This document shows positions 1-10,316 of a stretch of DNA of 64,000 nucleotides, piece by piece. Under the pieces are notes generated by a model. That model worked only from the letters and a program-made list of their open reading frames with translations, ran no database searches and was not told the origin of the DNA. The position numbers and the translations under genes were made by a program. This DNA comes from Hypericum androsaemum (Eukaryota > Streptophyta > Magnoliopsida > Malpighiales > Hypericaceae), in the NCBI GenBank assembly GCA_963995505.1, contig OZ023192.1:6865001-6929000 (forward strand), given 5' to 3'. The first letter of the stretch is position 1; the number at the start of each line of letters is the position of its first letter.

Positions 1-705
1 GGCTCTCGTGGGCCCGGATAGGAAGCCTACTTGATCCTTATAGGAAGGAAGCCAACTTGGTCCTTATAGGCGGGAAGTGATTCTTAAGCGGATACCATTT
101 GGCCTTTGCAGGCAGGAAGCGAAGATTCAGTTATGGGCCTCAAAGTGGGAAGTAGGTCCACTTTGGTTGCAAGGCGTCAACTTGGACCTATTTTGAGTTC
201 GCTTTGGGCTTAACGGCGGTAAGCTGATTGGGCAATGATGGGCTTAAGACGAGTTTTTGCATAAAAGGTTCGAGAGGGTTAAGTTGGCTTATATTGAGCT
301 GGTATTTTTGAGATTTGGACAAGACCTTGGGTCACAGTTACTTGGTCGACACGATCGGGACATTCCTATTTGAAGACGGGATTTGTTCATTTGAGAAAGG
401 TGGCTTGGATTTTTCTATTCTAAGTCAGGGTGATTAGGGAACAATATTCATTTGGGATGGGATTTCTTGCCCGGGAAGGATGGAGCTAGGTCAAGATGTG
501 TTATATAAAGGGGGCTCGGGCGACAGAGAAAGACATCACCAACACATCAAATAACAACTATCTTTTTCTTTGTCCCTTTTTTCTTTTCGTAGCCCGTAGC
601 TTAGCGTAGCCTAGCCTGGCATTGCTTTAGACCAACCTTGGGACGACCATTCCGGATCCGTCTTAGGTTACTTGTTCACTTATCCCGCAAGAGTAATATT
701 TTTTA
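1..705 (+). mobile_element. Probable LTR end of a retroelement, cut by the window edge
   Basis: This stretch has the look of a plant LTR but no partner is visible in the window. A TATA-like box (TTATATAAAG, 501-510) is followed by a GC-richer leader, then a T-rich tract and a short-motif stretch ending near 700 where ordinary AT-rich DNA begins. The left part consists of loosely repeated GGAAG/CCTTATAGG phrases. No coding frame of note is present. A host promoter is the alternative; no gene follows. The assignment is inference from texture only. Confidence 0.35.
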
Positions 706-842
706 TATTTTTCTTAATAATAGTTACAAAAAATTTGTTTAAATAATATGATGTTAACTAGGGAATTTCTATCACTCTCTCAATCTTTTGAAACTACAAA
801 ATACTAATGTGCAAACTACTAAAGTGAACTTTTTACCTATTA

Positions 843-965
843 AGTAAAGACCGAATTACAAGTGATATGCATTCAGGTTGCTCTCAAATCCTCAAGTTGC
901 AGATTAAACAAAAAGATGAACATGAAAAAATGAAGACTTGATCAAATCTATACGCATTCGCCCTT
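843..965 (+). pseudogene. Displaced promoter/5' leader fragment of WAK copy A
   Basis: This segment aligns by eye with the sequence just upstream of exon 1 in WAK copies B (about 22840-22955) and C (about 61540-61652). It shares the phrase around CAGGTTG-TCTCAA-CCTCAAGTTGCAGA and the following AAGACTTG. Similarity stops near 965, where exon 1 would start, so no WAK coding sequence follows here. The matching exon 1 with its more distal promoter lies inverted at 15626-16110, and that copy lacks exactly this proximal part. The two pieces look complementary, consistent with a rearrangement that separated them. Confidence 0.6.
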
Positions 966-1803
966 TCTGGGCCCGCTACGAGAACTGTCATCTGCGCTGG
1001 TCCTTAAATTGTCAAAATTTTCAACCCTATTTTGACCCTTTTACATGTTGCATTAAATGCCACTGAAATAAAAATTTGTCAATCTACATCTTATCTTTCT
1101 GTAACTCTTAAAATTGTATCAATCTGATACTCTAGTCAAAACTTATGACTGTTTTATAGGGACAAGTTGGTCAAGAGTTCGTGAATAATTTTTTACTCCA
1201 ACAATGCTCCCAACATGTTAATATTTTGACGTTAGGAAAAGCATTAGCGTGTATCCATTCCGAAGTGAAGAAAATTACCTCATGTAGAAACAATAAAACA
1301 GCTAAGGTAAGATCGTAATATGCAGAAAAATTGTTGTCGAACCTAGCAAAACATAGTCGTTGTTGACGCATGAATGATTACCTATTAAACTATAGGAACC
1401 ATAATCATTGAAGCTAATAGATCGAATAGATATTTGTCCAACTTATTTCTATGACTCCATCTTGATTAGTCTTGAACAAGCTCCGAATATATTTTCCTAA
1501 TGATTGCATCCTTCTTGAGCAAATCAAAATCTCAAACAGTGGCTCCTTTGAATGATCACTATGTAAAGCAAGCTCTCTTGATGTATTTTTTTTCTTCGCA
1601 AACCCCTTGCTTCTTTACCATTACATCCCTCTTAATCTCGACACTTATTCTTTTATCGCCTTGAAGATGATAAGATCTTGGATCAATAGCTTCTCATCTC
1701 GAGATTTTTGTGTGCTTACAGCTTTCTCTAGAAAATATAATTTAGGCTTACGCGATTGAGTAGGATATTTTAAGATTATAGTTTGTGTTAAACTTAGTTA
1801 TTT
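966..1803. other. Intergenic DNA, no gene recognised
   Basis: AT-rich sequence without a convincing coding frame. A short open frame near 1171-1371 shows no family signature. Nothing else supported. Confidence 0.5.
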
Positions 1804-2433
1804 AATAATTTTTACTTCATCTTTTAAATCGTAAATAGTCATTAAAATAACTGTCTTGTTATAACAAAAAAGGTAGTTTCTTGTCATCTTCTCCGGTCAC
1901 TTTTTCCGAAGATCACCAACTTCCGGTCATCTTTTTCGGCGACTCCGACAACACCGTTCGTCTTCTCCGACGACGGTCCACCCACTGACAACCCAACCTT
2001 GTCCTGCCCAGTACCCAACTTTCACCTCCCTCTCCAACGACTCTATCAACTCTATTGTTAATTGAAAGAAAAAGTTCTGTTTCTGTTTTTACAACAGTTA
2101 AGAGTAATTGAAAATTCCTATGTCGAGGAGAAGCCATTTCCCATCCTCCCCAAGCGGCAAAAAAGAACAAATTTTCAGGAAAAAAAAAGCGGCCAACACC
2201 AATGGAAGAAGGAAAAATAGGTGAAGAGAAAGACGAGAAAGCCAAGCATCTAAAGTCCATAGCATTAGTCCATACCTTTACGGAAAATCAAAAGAAAGGG
2301 TTTAATATATTATATAGAGTAGAACAATAAGAAAAAACTATATTTGATTGAGATATTTTTGTTATAACAAGACGCCAATTACACTAACTATTTGAAGACG
2401 ATTCAAAAGATAAAGAATGAAGTAAAAATTATT
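1804..2433. mobile_element. DNA element with degenerate terminal inverted repeats and GC-rich core
   Basis: The ends are inverted copies of each other. The left arm (about 1804-1868) begins AATAATTTTTACTTCAT and ends TCTTGTTATAACAAAAA. The right arm (about 2355-2433) is the reverse complement with small indels. The core (about 1880-2260) is much richer in C and G and is gene-like in texture; its minus strand is open for 115 codons. No transposase is visible, so this would be a non-autonomous element, perhaps one that captured a host gene fragment. A clear target-site duplication was not found. Confidence 0.5.
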
Positions 2434-2473
2434 TCTTTTGGTAGGAATCAAGAAGGATGTCCATTCATATTTA

Positions 2474-2694
2474 TTAACTGCATACTGGAGTAATAGTACG
2501 TGTACAACATGGTAAGCTAATTCCTTTCATATCATCTAGATAAACATCAATACAAACGCCTAACGGCATATTAGAGACAACATAATCATAACCAATCGTC
2601 AAAGCAGACTTGGAGAAAAAATCTGCCACACAATTTTCTTTCCTTAAATGTGTGAAGTAGTTGTGTCGATCATGCTCGACTATTTAATCTACGT
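2474..2694 (-). pseudogene. LINE RNase H-type C-terminal fragment
   Basis: The minus strand has an open run without an ATG. It contains a stretch reading RKENCVADFFSKSAL, then a tail with MPLGVCIDVYLDD, and ends in a TAA at 2474-2476. The pattern ENxVADxxxKxAL is the conserved final helix of the RNase H domain at the end of plant L1-type LINE ORF2 proteins. Only this C-terminal part is present; no reverse transcriptase lies next to it, so it is a small LINE relic. Confidence 0.6.
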
Positions 2695-3428
2695 GCTCTA
2701 CTGACAAATGACATTTAACCTAATGATTATAAATTGATGGAGGTTGAGGATTCTATCATTGACATGTATAATTAACGGTGTAAGAATTTACCTTTTAAAA
2801 AATAAAAGAAAGTATTAAATATATTACATTTAACCTTATATGTATACAATAGATCAAATGAATGAAAAATATCATTATTTTAGTCACAAATAACGTTATT
2901 CAAAAATTACACTCGATTGAGATAATTTTTAGGTAAATTACTTTTAGATCCCTGGAGTTTTGTCATCCCACCTTTAGAATCTGTTAGTTTCCAAAAATAA
3001 TTTTCTCGTCTCTCCGATTTGATTTTATTATATTTTCGGATCTCTCGCTGATGTCATCCACTCATTTCTTTCATTTTTATCATTGAAATTAATTAAATAC
3101 CCTTTTAAAAATAAATAAAAAAATAAAGTTCTGTCTCTTATCCTTCTCTCTCCTTCCCTTTTCTATCTGGCTGGCTGTCTCGTCTGCGTGTCGTCGGCGA
3201 AGAAGCAACAGAGCCGGCGACCAATAAGGAAGCAACTGCGCCGGCGACAAGCAAAAAACTAGAAGAAACAAACCCCTCAAAAAACTAGAAGAGACAACTC
3301 CACTCTTTGGGATTGGATCAAGTAATCATATTACTGGAAAAATAAGATCCAAGAAACTCTTTGAATCTCTCGAGAAGAAGATCGATTTGCTCACCGTTTC
3401 GAAGCCTCTCACCGCCTTATTAGCTTCT
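2695..3428. other. Intergenic DNA with a possible TIR-like stretch
   Basis: AT-rich. Around 2937-3080 there is text typical of plant MITE ends (a phrase reading like ATTACTTTTAGATCCCTGGAG), followed by a C/G-richer island at about 3130-3290. I could not find the matching second inverted end, so no element is called. Confidence 0.35.
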
Positions 3429-3645
3429 TGTAACAACCTGCTAGGATTTCGAAGAATTAGAATCAAGAAAAAGGGGGAAAAGAGGGAAAGAAGAAGATAG
3501 AAGAGGTATAGGAAGATAGAAACATCCTGTTTCTTAGGAATTTGGATACAATGTCAATAATAGTTTTAGAGTTTTCCATATCTCTTATTTATATTATGAT
3601 CAATTACACTATGATCACTTTAACTATTCAACTATTATATTCAGA
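3429..3645 (-). repeat. 3' LTR of the gypsy-type element (approximate right limit)
   Basis: It starts TGTAACAACCTGCTAGG and matches 11398-11513 with scattered mismatches up to about 3537, then continues further than the other copy. The right limit is placed before the integrase tail and is uncertain. Confidence 0.5.
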
Positions 3646-3649
3646 TCCT

Positions 3650-5915
3650 CGTATGTTCCAACTCCTCCCTTCAAGAAAACCTTGTCCTCAAGATTTGACA
3701 ACAAGATGTTAAGCTGAATCGATCATCCATTCATGCCTTCGGACTTTACACCAAAAACTAAGAGCCAACGTACGTGCAATATTTTGGAAAAATGACCAAC
3801 ACCATCCTTGAGAATCCAAATGATAATAACAATCCTTGGAATAGATTTGCTGTAGTATAAACCATGACACAACCATCCGAAGTCAGCACAAATAAAGTTG
3901 GTAGAAGAACTTCTTTTGAAGGCCACCCTTTCTTCATTGTGGCCATAGGAACAGAGATGACAGGCACTACAAATGCTTCCAATACTTGCAGACTTGTCTT
4001 CTGCAATATTTCAGCAGAAGTTGACTGCATATGTGCAGTTGCTCTCAGTCCAAATGCTTGAACTGTTGCTGTGATATTAAAGTTTCCAGCCTATTTTAAT
4101 GTTGGCTCATTCAAGTTTGATGCAGCAGGGACAAGTACAATCTTAAGCATCCCTCTTTTATTTTTTAGTCTATTCACTTTCATTTTCTGCACAAAGTCAC
4201 CGCCTGACTCTATGGCAGCAACATTCCTTGACATCCCAATGAATGGCCTCTAACAACTTCATAACAAGTTCTCGGTTTCTAAGCTCTTGAGACCCAAATC
4301 CTGCAGTGTAGATCTCCAACTCAACTTTTCTCACAAGACCAACAACTGTTTTTGTGTGAACTCCACCACTCAACTGAATCAAAGTCACAAAGAAGGTTCC
4401 AAACTCATATCCAATAACCAGAAGAGTGAAACGTGGAGCATTTATTTCCAACCAAATCTGAATTGTGGCATAAAAAATAAACATAACAGTAACAAAACCA
4501 TTAATATGAATGGCTACCTGCACCACCTTTCTAGCCAGCCGCCTTGTTGTATTAGATACTCTTAACATCTGCACCATGCCATTTCATTCCCGGAAGCATG
4601 ATGACCTTTATTTTTCAGGTCGGCTGTCCCCACCACTCATCTAACAATCTTTTGGTGTATGTGCGAACCTCCACACACTGTTTAGCATCGTACACTTTTG
4701 AGCATTGTACACTGCTAAATTTCAGAGAGTTAAGTATGGATGCCAAGTCGACTTGCTGTTAACAAATCAACATTCTTTTCTGCAGCAGCATCAACTTCGT
4801 CATCAACTTTAGCAATAGCATTCTTATCAAATTGACATAACTTGGCTTGAATAGAGACCTGATACATGTGACCAACCTTATTTTTATCATCAATTGAGCC
4901 TTCAACCAACAGCTTAACCATCTCTCCCAAGTTGGCACCCAAAAGGACATAACCAACAACTTGAACATGTCATCTTCTTTACCAACAATTGCATACTGTT
5001 ATGCATCAAACGCATCATTTTCACTACCAAATGTAGGAGAAATTGAAACCAACTGAACTTTTGATCCTGCAATAATTTCCACAACTTTGAACGTTTTCGT
5101 ATTCTCCAAAACTATAACCAACTTATCACCACCTAAACAACTCAGCTCCAACTCATTAATTGCTCCAAAATTATCAGGCGCCTTAGATTTGATATCAAAA
5201 TGTTCGAGAACAACATCATCATCTAAAGAACTATTACTCCCTAATGCAGCTTCCACCAATTCCTCTTTCATGTGATCATCAAGAGAGACAACAAACAAGG
5301 ATACAGAATCAGAAAACCCTTATTGTAATGACTCAATATCTTGAATATTAACCTCACATCCTAAAACAGAGTTATTCTCCAAACTCAATTGGCTTTTTCT
5401 TCCAATTTCACTGAACTTCTCCTCATGAACACGATTATTCAAGAAAGGCATCTTACCTGGCATCACCCATGTACATGGGCTATTTCCTGAAAATAGAGAG
5501 ATTTCTGACCTTTGAGTTATTTGTTTAGCTGGAGTCGTATCTTGTAGGCACATCTGAGAGTAATACCTCTCTTCCCTTCTTGACGGCAATCTTGCGATGC
5601 GACAAAATGCGAGCCACTTTCCTCGCCTTTCTCAGCCATGCGAGGGTTTTTTTGAGGTCGGGAAAATAATGGATGTCTCATATCCTTTTCCAACCCACCA
5701 CCTCTAGTCGGGACTTTAACCATGACCGGAAGATCCATCGCCTCTGCACACGAACCACTACAATCCTCTTTTTCCATCATTCATGGCAAATCAAAATCAG
5801 TTAGTAAAGGAAGCATGGGTGAATACATGTCATCTTCTTGCGATTTGCCCTTCACATGGGCATTCGCCCTAATCAACTCGAGCAGCTCATCAAACTTTTT
5901 ATCCAAACGTACCTG
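3650..5915 (-). pseudogene. Internal region of the gypsy-type element with broken frames
   Basis: Read right to left, the frame that enters from the copia breakpoint gives MQVRLDKKFDELLELIRAN (about 5915-5860), the sort of coiled-coil stretch seen near the start of gypsy gag proteins, followed by a KVPTRGG segment near 5700. Downstream are further open stretches (5320-5589, 4999-5298, 4197-4577, 3758-4030) separated by stops and frameshifts; none shows RT, RNase H or integrase core motifs. The last coding scrap, close to 3700, is the gypsy integrase tail. The element therefore looks like a gag-only derivative with foreign or degenerate sequence between gag and the pol tail. Confidence 0.45.
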
Positions 5916-5920
5916 CATCT
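5916..5920. repeat. Target-site duplication CATCT, left copy
   Basis: CATCT directly precedes the 5' LTR and is repeated at 10913-10917 directly after the 3' LTR. Confidence 0.95.
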
Positions 5921-6075
5921 TGATGGGATCATGCCCACTAATAAGTGGAGTTCCCACTAATTGATGGGTGGAGGAGAAAAGTTTCCACTAAGTGATGGGT
6001 GGAGTCTCCATTAGTGATGGGTGGAGTCTCCATTAGTGATGAGTGGAGTTTCCACTAATTAATGGGTGGAGGTGA
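5921..6075 (+). promoter_or_regulatory. U3 tandem repeats of a 22-bp motif, likely enhancer-like
   Basis: The motif TGATGGGTGGAGTCTCCATT recurs at 5993, 6015 and, with changes, at 6037 in perfect 22-bp steps. Diverged versions flank it (5921, 5962, 6059). It lies just upstream of the LTR TATA box. Short repeats in U3 of Tnt1-type elements are known to control stress-induced transcription; that this array does so is inference. Confidence 0.7.
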
Positions 6076-6516
6076 AATCATGGCATTCCTCTCTATAAAA
6101 GGAGAGATGATCTTCCATTGTAAGACATCCACAAAATGAAGAAAAACTCCAAGTAGAGAGTTTAGAGAGAAATAGAGAGTTTCCAAGTTCTAGAGAGAGA
6201 GAGAGAGCTTGAGGTAAAAATAGAGTGAGTGAAAATTCTCTACTGTAAAATACGAGTGAAACACGAGAGTGGGATAACTCGGGGTATCGGGCAGTGAGGA
6301 TATTTTTACCACTGTAATTTCTCTATTTACTAGTGGATATTTTTCGGAGCTGGTCCCGTGGTTTTTCCCTCTGGTATTTAGAGGGTTTTCCACGTAAATC
6401 TTGGTGTTCCCTCTTGGTGGTGTTTTTCTTCCCCATCTACTTTTGACCGTGGTAATTATTAATTACCGGGGTAAATTTTATTTACCGCTTCTGCTGCTCG
6501 AGTCAAATTCCCAACA
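5921..6516 (+). repeat. 5' LTR of the Tnt1-like element
   Basis: Starts TGATGGGATC and ends CCCAACA. It carries a repeat array in its first 150 bp, a TATA box CTCTATAAAA at 6091-6100, and a GAGA-rich stretch downstream. Confidence 0.95.
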
Positions 6517-6518
6517 AG

Positions 6519-6531
6519 TGGTATCAGAGCC
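6519..6531 (+). promoter_or_regulatory. Primer binding site, initiator-Met type
   Basis: TGGTATCAGAGCC lies two bases after the 5' LTR end and matches the usual plant copia primer site complementary to the 3' end of initiator tRNA-Met. Confidence 0.9.
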
Positions 6532-6565
6532 TTGGCTTTGTAGCTGAGATCTTTGGGTGTTGAAG

Positions 6566-9500
6566 ATGGAGGACAAGCCTGTCGAAAAAGCCATCAAGTT
6601 GACTTCGTCAAATTATGCCGTCTGGAAGACTCTGATGACGGATGTTTTATACTGCAAGGATCTTTTTGATCCTATTGAGTTAAAAGGTATAAAAGACGAT
6701 GCAATAGCAGATGCTCTCTGGAACAAGATGAATCGCAAAGCCTGTGGGTTAATTCGACAGTCGATTGACCCCAAACTTATTCACCACGTGGCTGACGAGA
6801 CGGATGCATTCAAGCTCTGGGAGAAGCTGGAAAATCTGTTTGAGCGGAAAAATGCCATTGACAAGGCTTTTCTGCTCAAACGGCTTATCACAGCCACATA
6901 CCGTGATGGACAAAATGCATCTGAGCATTTGAGTACGTTCCAGGAGTTTGCAAATCGTCTAGTAGCAGCAAAGGTTCCGCTAGACGATGAGTTGCTGGCT
7001 TTGATGCTGCTGAATTCCTTGCCGGATAGTTGGGAAACGCTAAAAGTTTCTCTGACAAACTCAACTCCAAGTTTGACATTGTCTATGGTCAAGGATAGTA
7101 TCCTGAATGAAGAAACTCGGAGAATAGAGAATGGCATGATGAGCTCTAGCAATGAGGCCATGGTCACAGAGAACCGTGGGAAAGGCAAGTTTGAAGGAAG
7201 ATCCCAGTCGAGAGAAGGACTGAAGTGTTACTATTTTGGCAAAGAGGGGCATTTTAAAAGAAATTGTAGACTGTTCAAGAAGAAGCAGGGAGGCGAGCAG
7301 AAGAATGAGAATGACCAAAGAGCTACCACATCTACACTAGAGGAGGTGGCACTATTTTCTTGTGAAGAAGATATTTGTGCGGTCAGTGATCCGTACACTG
7401 AATGGGTCATTGATTCTGCTGCATCATACCATGCAACTCCCCACAAGGAGATGTTCACCTTGTACAGAGCAGGAGACTTTGGCAAGGTTAGAATGGGAAA
7501 TAGCAGTTTTGCTAATATTGTGGGAGTTGGTGATGTTTTGGTCAAGACAGATGTTGGCCATAAGTTAACATTGAAAGACGTCAGACATGTTCCTGATCTG
7601 CGTCTGAACCTGATATCTATACATGCCCTGGATGTGACTGGTTTCCATAGCCATTTTGGCAATGGATTGTGGAAGCTGACTACAGGAGATCTAGTTACAG
7701 CTAGAGGAAAGATATTTGGTACACTTTACAAGACTCAAGTGAAGCTGCTTGGAGATGAGGTGAACGCAGTAGAAGACTCTACCTCACCAAATCTGTGGCA
7801 CAAGCGGCTTGGACACTTGAGCGAGAAGGGAATGAAAGCACTACAGTCTGTTGTTCCAATCGCCATAGACCAGGTGTTTGATCACTTTAAGAAGTTTCAT
7901 GCTATGGTGGAAAGAGAGAAAGGTGCATCCTTGAAGTGTATCCGGTCAGACAATGGCGGGGAGTACACGTCAAAAGAGTTTGAGCAGTATTGCACAAACT
8001 ATGGCATCAAACATGAGAAGACAGTTCCAGGCACCCCACAGCACAACGGTGTTGCCGAGAGAATCAACAGAACCATTGTGGAGAAAGTGAGATGCATGCT
8101 CAAAACGGCTAACTTGCCCAAGCCGTTCTGGGGGGAAGCAGTTCGTGCTGCATGCTACCTAATCAATCGGTCTCCATCAGTTCCGCTAAACTATGACACC
8201 CCAGAGAGAGTGTGGACCGGTAGAAGTATTTCTTACTCACATTTGAAGGTGTTTGGATGCAAAGCTTTTGTACATATATCAAAGGAACGGAGACAAAAGC
8301 TAGATGACAAAGCAGTTCCCTGCATATTTCTTGGCTATGGAGAAGAAAACTTTGGCTACAGGCTGTGGGATCTAGAGAGAAAGAAAGTCATCAGAAGCAG
8401 AGATGTAGTGTTTCATGAAAATGAGACATGTTCAACCCCAGTAATAACAGAGGCAAGGATAGAGGCTGGTGGTGGAATTGATTTGGCACCAGAATCTTCT
8501 CCAATAACAACTGGTGGAGAAGATGCAGATCAATCTTTTCGGGTGGGTGCTGAATCAGAAGAGAATTCTAATCAGGGGGAGCAAACCCCTGAGGTCGGCG
8601 AAGTAACCTCGGAATCTCAGGAGGATGAGCAACTCAGAAGGTCAACAAGACAGAGGATGTTATCAACCAGATACTCCAGTTCTGAGTATGTCCTTGTCAC
8701 TAGCGAGGGGGAGCCGGAGAGCTTTGAAAAAGTCCTGGAGCATGAGGACAAAGCTCGATGGATGGAGGCTATGCTTGAGGAATTAAGTTCTTTGAGAAAG
8801 AACGGTACTTATGAGCTTGTGAAATTACCCCAAGGAAGGAAGGCCTTGATGAACAAATGGGTATACAAGCTGAAACGAGATGGTGATAATCTCGTTAAAT
8901 ACAAGGCTCGGCTAGTGGTGAAAGGTTTCAGCCAGAAGAAAGGCATTGACTTTGATGAAATATTTTCACCAGTCATAAAGATGTCCTCCGTTCGAGTAGT
9001 ACTTGGACTAACTGCCAGTTTGAATCTGGAGTTAGAGCAAATGGATGTCAAGACTGCTTTCCTCCATGGCGATTTGGAGGAGGAAATCTACATGCAGCAA
9101 CCTGAAGGTTTTCAGGAGAAAGGGAAGGAAGATCTGGTGTGCAGGTTAAGAAAGAGCTTGTACGGCTTGAAGCAAGCTCCTAGACAGTGGTACAAGAAGT
9201 TCGACTCATTCATGATGAGTCATGGCTACACCAGGACAAACGCAGACCATTGCGTTTACATCCGTAGATTTCATGATGGTAAATTCATAATTCTTTTGTT
9301 GTATGTGGATGATATGCTGATCGTTGGACAGGATGCTGAGATGATAAAGAAGTTGAAAGAAGATTTATCAAAGTCCTTTGACATGAAGGATCTTGGTGCA
9401 GCAAGGCAAATTCTGGGCATGCAGATTATTCGTGATCGACAAGCTAGGAAGCTGTGGTTATCCCAGGAAAGATACATTGAGAAAGTACTAGAGAGATTCA

Positions 9501-10270
9501 ATTCAAAGAATGCGAATCCAGTCAGTACACCTCTTGCTGGCCAGTTTAAACTCAGCAAGAAAGCATGTCCTACAACAAAGGAGGAGAAGGAAGACATGGC
9601 AAAGGTTCCATACTCCTCAGCAGTTGGGAGTTTGATGTACGCCATGGTGTGCACGCGTCCAGATATTGCTCACGCAGTTGGTTTGGTGAGCAGGTTTCTC
9701 TCTAACCCGGGGAGACAACATTGGGAGGCTGTAAAATGGATCCTAAAATACTTACGAGGCAGTTCAAAAATGTCTTTGTGCTTTGGAGGCTCGGAATCAA
9801 TATTGGAGGGTTTTTCAGATGCAGATATGGCGGGAGATATTGACTCCAGAAAATCAACTTCTGGATATCTGTTTACTTTTGCAGGGGGAGCTGTGTCATG
9901 GCAGTCCAAACTGCAGAAATGTGTTGCCTTATCTACAACTGAGGCTGAGTATATTGCAATGACCGAGGCAGGAAAAGAGTTGCTTTGGTTGAAGAGGTTC
10001 CTTCAAGAGCTGGGTTTGGAGCAAGATGAGTATGTGATTTACAGTGATAGTCAAAGTGCTCTAGACCTGAGCAAGAATGCTACCTATCATGGTCGCACGA
10101 AGCACATCGATATTCGGTACCATTGGCTCCGAATGGCCATTGAAGAGCAGGAGATGAAGTTACAAAAGATTCATACGGACAAGAATCCTGCTGATATGTT
10201 AACAAAGGCAGTGCCTCGTGAGAAACTTCAATTCTGTGCTAGGTCATCTGGCACGGGGGTTCATCATTAA
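6566..10270 (+). CDS. Copia gag-pol polyprotein with damaged protease and integrase
   Basis: One uninterrupted frame of 1,234 codons from the ATG at 6566; an in-frame GTG at 6557 is upstream and unlikely to be used. Order: gag; CCHC knuckle at residues 221-234; aspartic protease near 283; integrase from about 410; reverse transcriptase with YVDD at 913-916; RNase H to the end. Three defects stand out. The knuckle reads CYYFG, so its second Cys is Phe (residue 224). The protease active site reads DSAAS (283-287) where the family has DSGAS. The integrase keeps the two zinc-binding His (HKRLGH) but jumps near residue 431 directly to a DQVF segment, losing the zinc-binding Cys pair and the first catalytic Asp; the second Asp (RSDNGGEY) and the Glu (GVAERINR) remain. 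RT and RNase H look intact. An internal deletion of very roughly 75 residues that kept the frame best explains the integrase. The element probably cannot transpose by its own protein. Confidence 0.9.
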   Translation: MEDKPVEKAIKLTSSNYAVWKTLMTDVLYCKDLFDPIELKGIKDDAIADALWNKMNRKACGLIRQSIDPKLIHHVADETDAFKLWEKLENLFERKNAIDKAFLLKRLITATYRDGQNASEHLSTFQEFANRLVAAKVPLDDELLALMLLNSLPDSWETLKVSLTNSTPSLTLSMVKDSILNEETRRIENGMMSSSNEAMVTENRGKGKFEGRSQSREGLKCYYFGKEGHFKRNCRLFKKKQGGEQKNENDQRATTSTLEEVALFSCEEDICAVSDPYTEWVIDSAASYHATPHKEMFTLYRAGDFGKVRMGNSSFANIVGVGDVLVKTDVGHKLTLKDVRHVPDLRLNLISIHALDVTGFHSHFGNGLWKLTTGDLVTARGKIFGTLYKTQVKLLGDEVNAVEDSTSPNLWHKRLGHLSEKGMKALQSVVPIAIDQVFDHFKKFHAMVEREKGASLKCIRSDNGGEYTSKEFEQYCTNYGIKHEKTVPGTPQHNGVAERINRTIVEKVRCMLKTANLPKPFWGEAVRAACYLINRSPSVPLNYDTPERVWTGRSISYSHLKVFGCKAFVHISKERRQKLDDKAVPCIFLGYGEENFGYRLWDLERKKVIRSRDVVFHENETCSTPVITEARIEAGGGIDLAPESSPITTGGEDADQSFRVGAESEENSNQGEQTPEVGEVTSESQEDEQLRRSTRQRMLSTRYSSSEYVLVTSEGEPESFEKVLEHEDKARWMEAMLEELSSLRKNGTYELVKLPQGRKALMNKWVYKLKRDGDNLVKYKARLVVKGFSQKKGIDFDEIFSPVIKMSSVRVVLGLTASLNLELEQMDVKTAFLHGDLEEEIYMQQPEGFQEKGKEDLVCRLRKSLYGLKQAPRQWYKKFDSFMMSHGYTRTNADHCVYIRRFHDGKFIILLLYVDDMLIVGQDAEMIKKLKEDLSKSFDMKDLGAARQILGMQIIRDRQARKLWLSQERYIEKVLERFNSKNANPVSTPLAGQFKLSKKACPTTKEEKEDMAKVPYSSAVGSLMYAMVCTRPDIAHAVGLVSRFLSNPGRQHWEAVKWILKYLRGSSKMSLCFGGSESILEGFSDADMAGDIDSRKSTSGYLFTFAGGAVSWQSKLQKCVALSTTEAEYIAMTEAGKELLWLKRFLQELGLEQDEYVIYSDSQSALDLSKNATYHGRTKHIDIRYHWLRMAIEEQEMKLQKIHTDKNPADMLTKAVPREKLQFCARSSGTGVHH

Positions 10271-10316
10271 GCTCAACCAGAAGGTCTCTCCCTCAAGTGG
10301 GCATAAGGGGGAGAAT

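Noticed and set aside
1171..1371. Small minus-strand frame
   Set aside because: No domain, no homologous copy in the window, AT-rich background.
6781..9909. Minus-strand frames opposite the Tnt1-like polyprotein
   Set aside because: Shadows of the long + strand gag-pol frame; no domain of their own.
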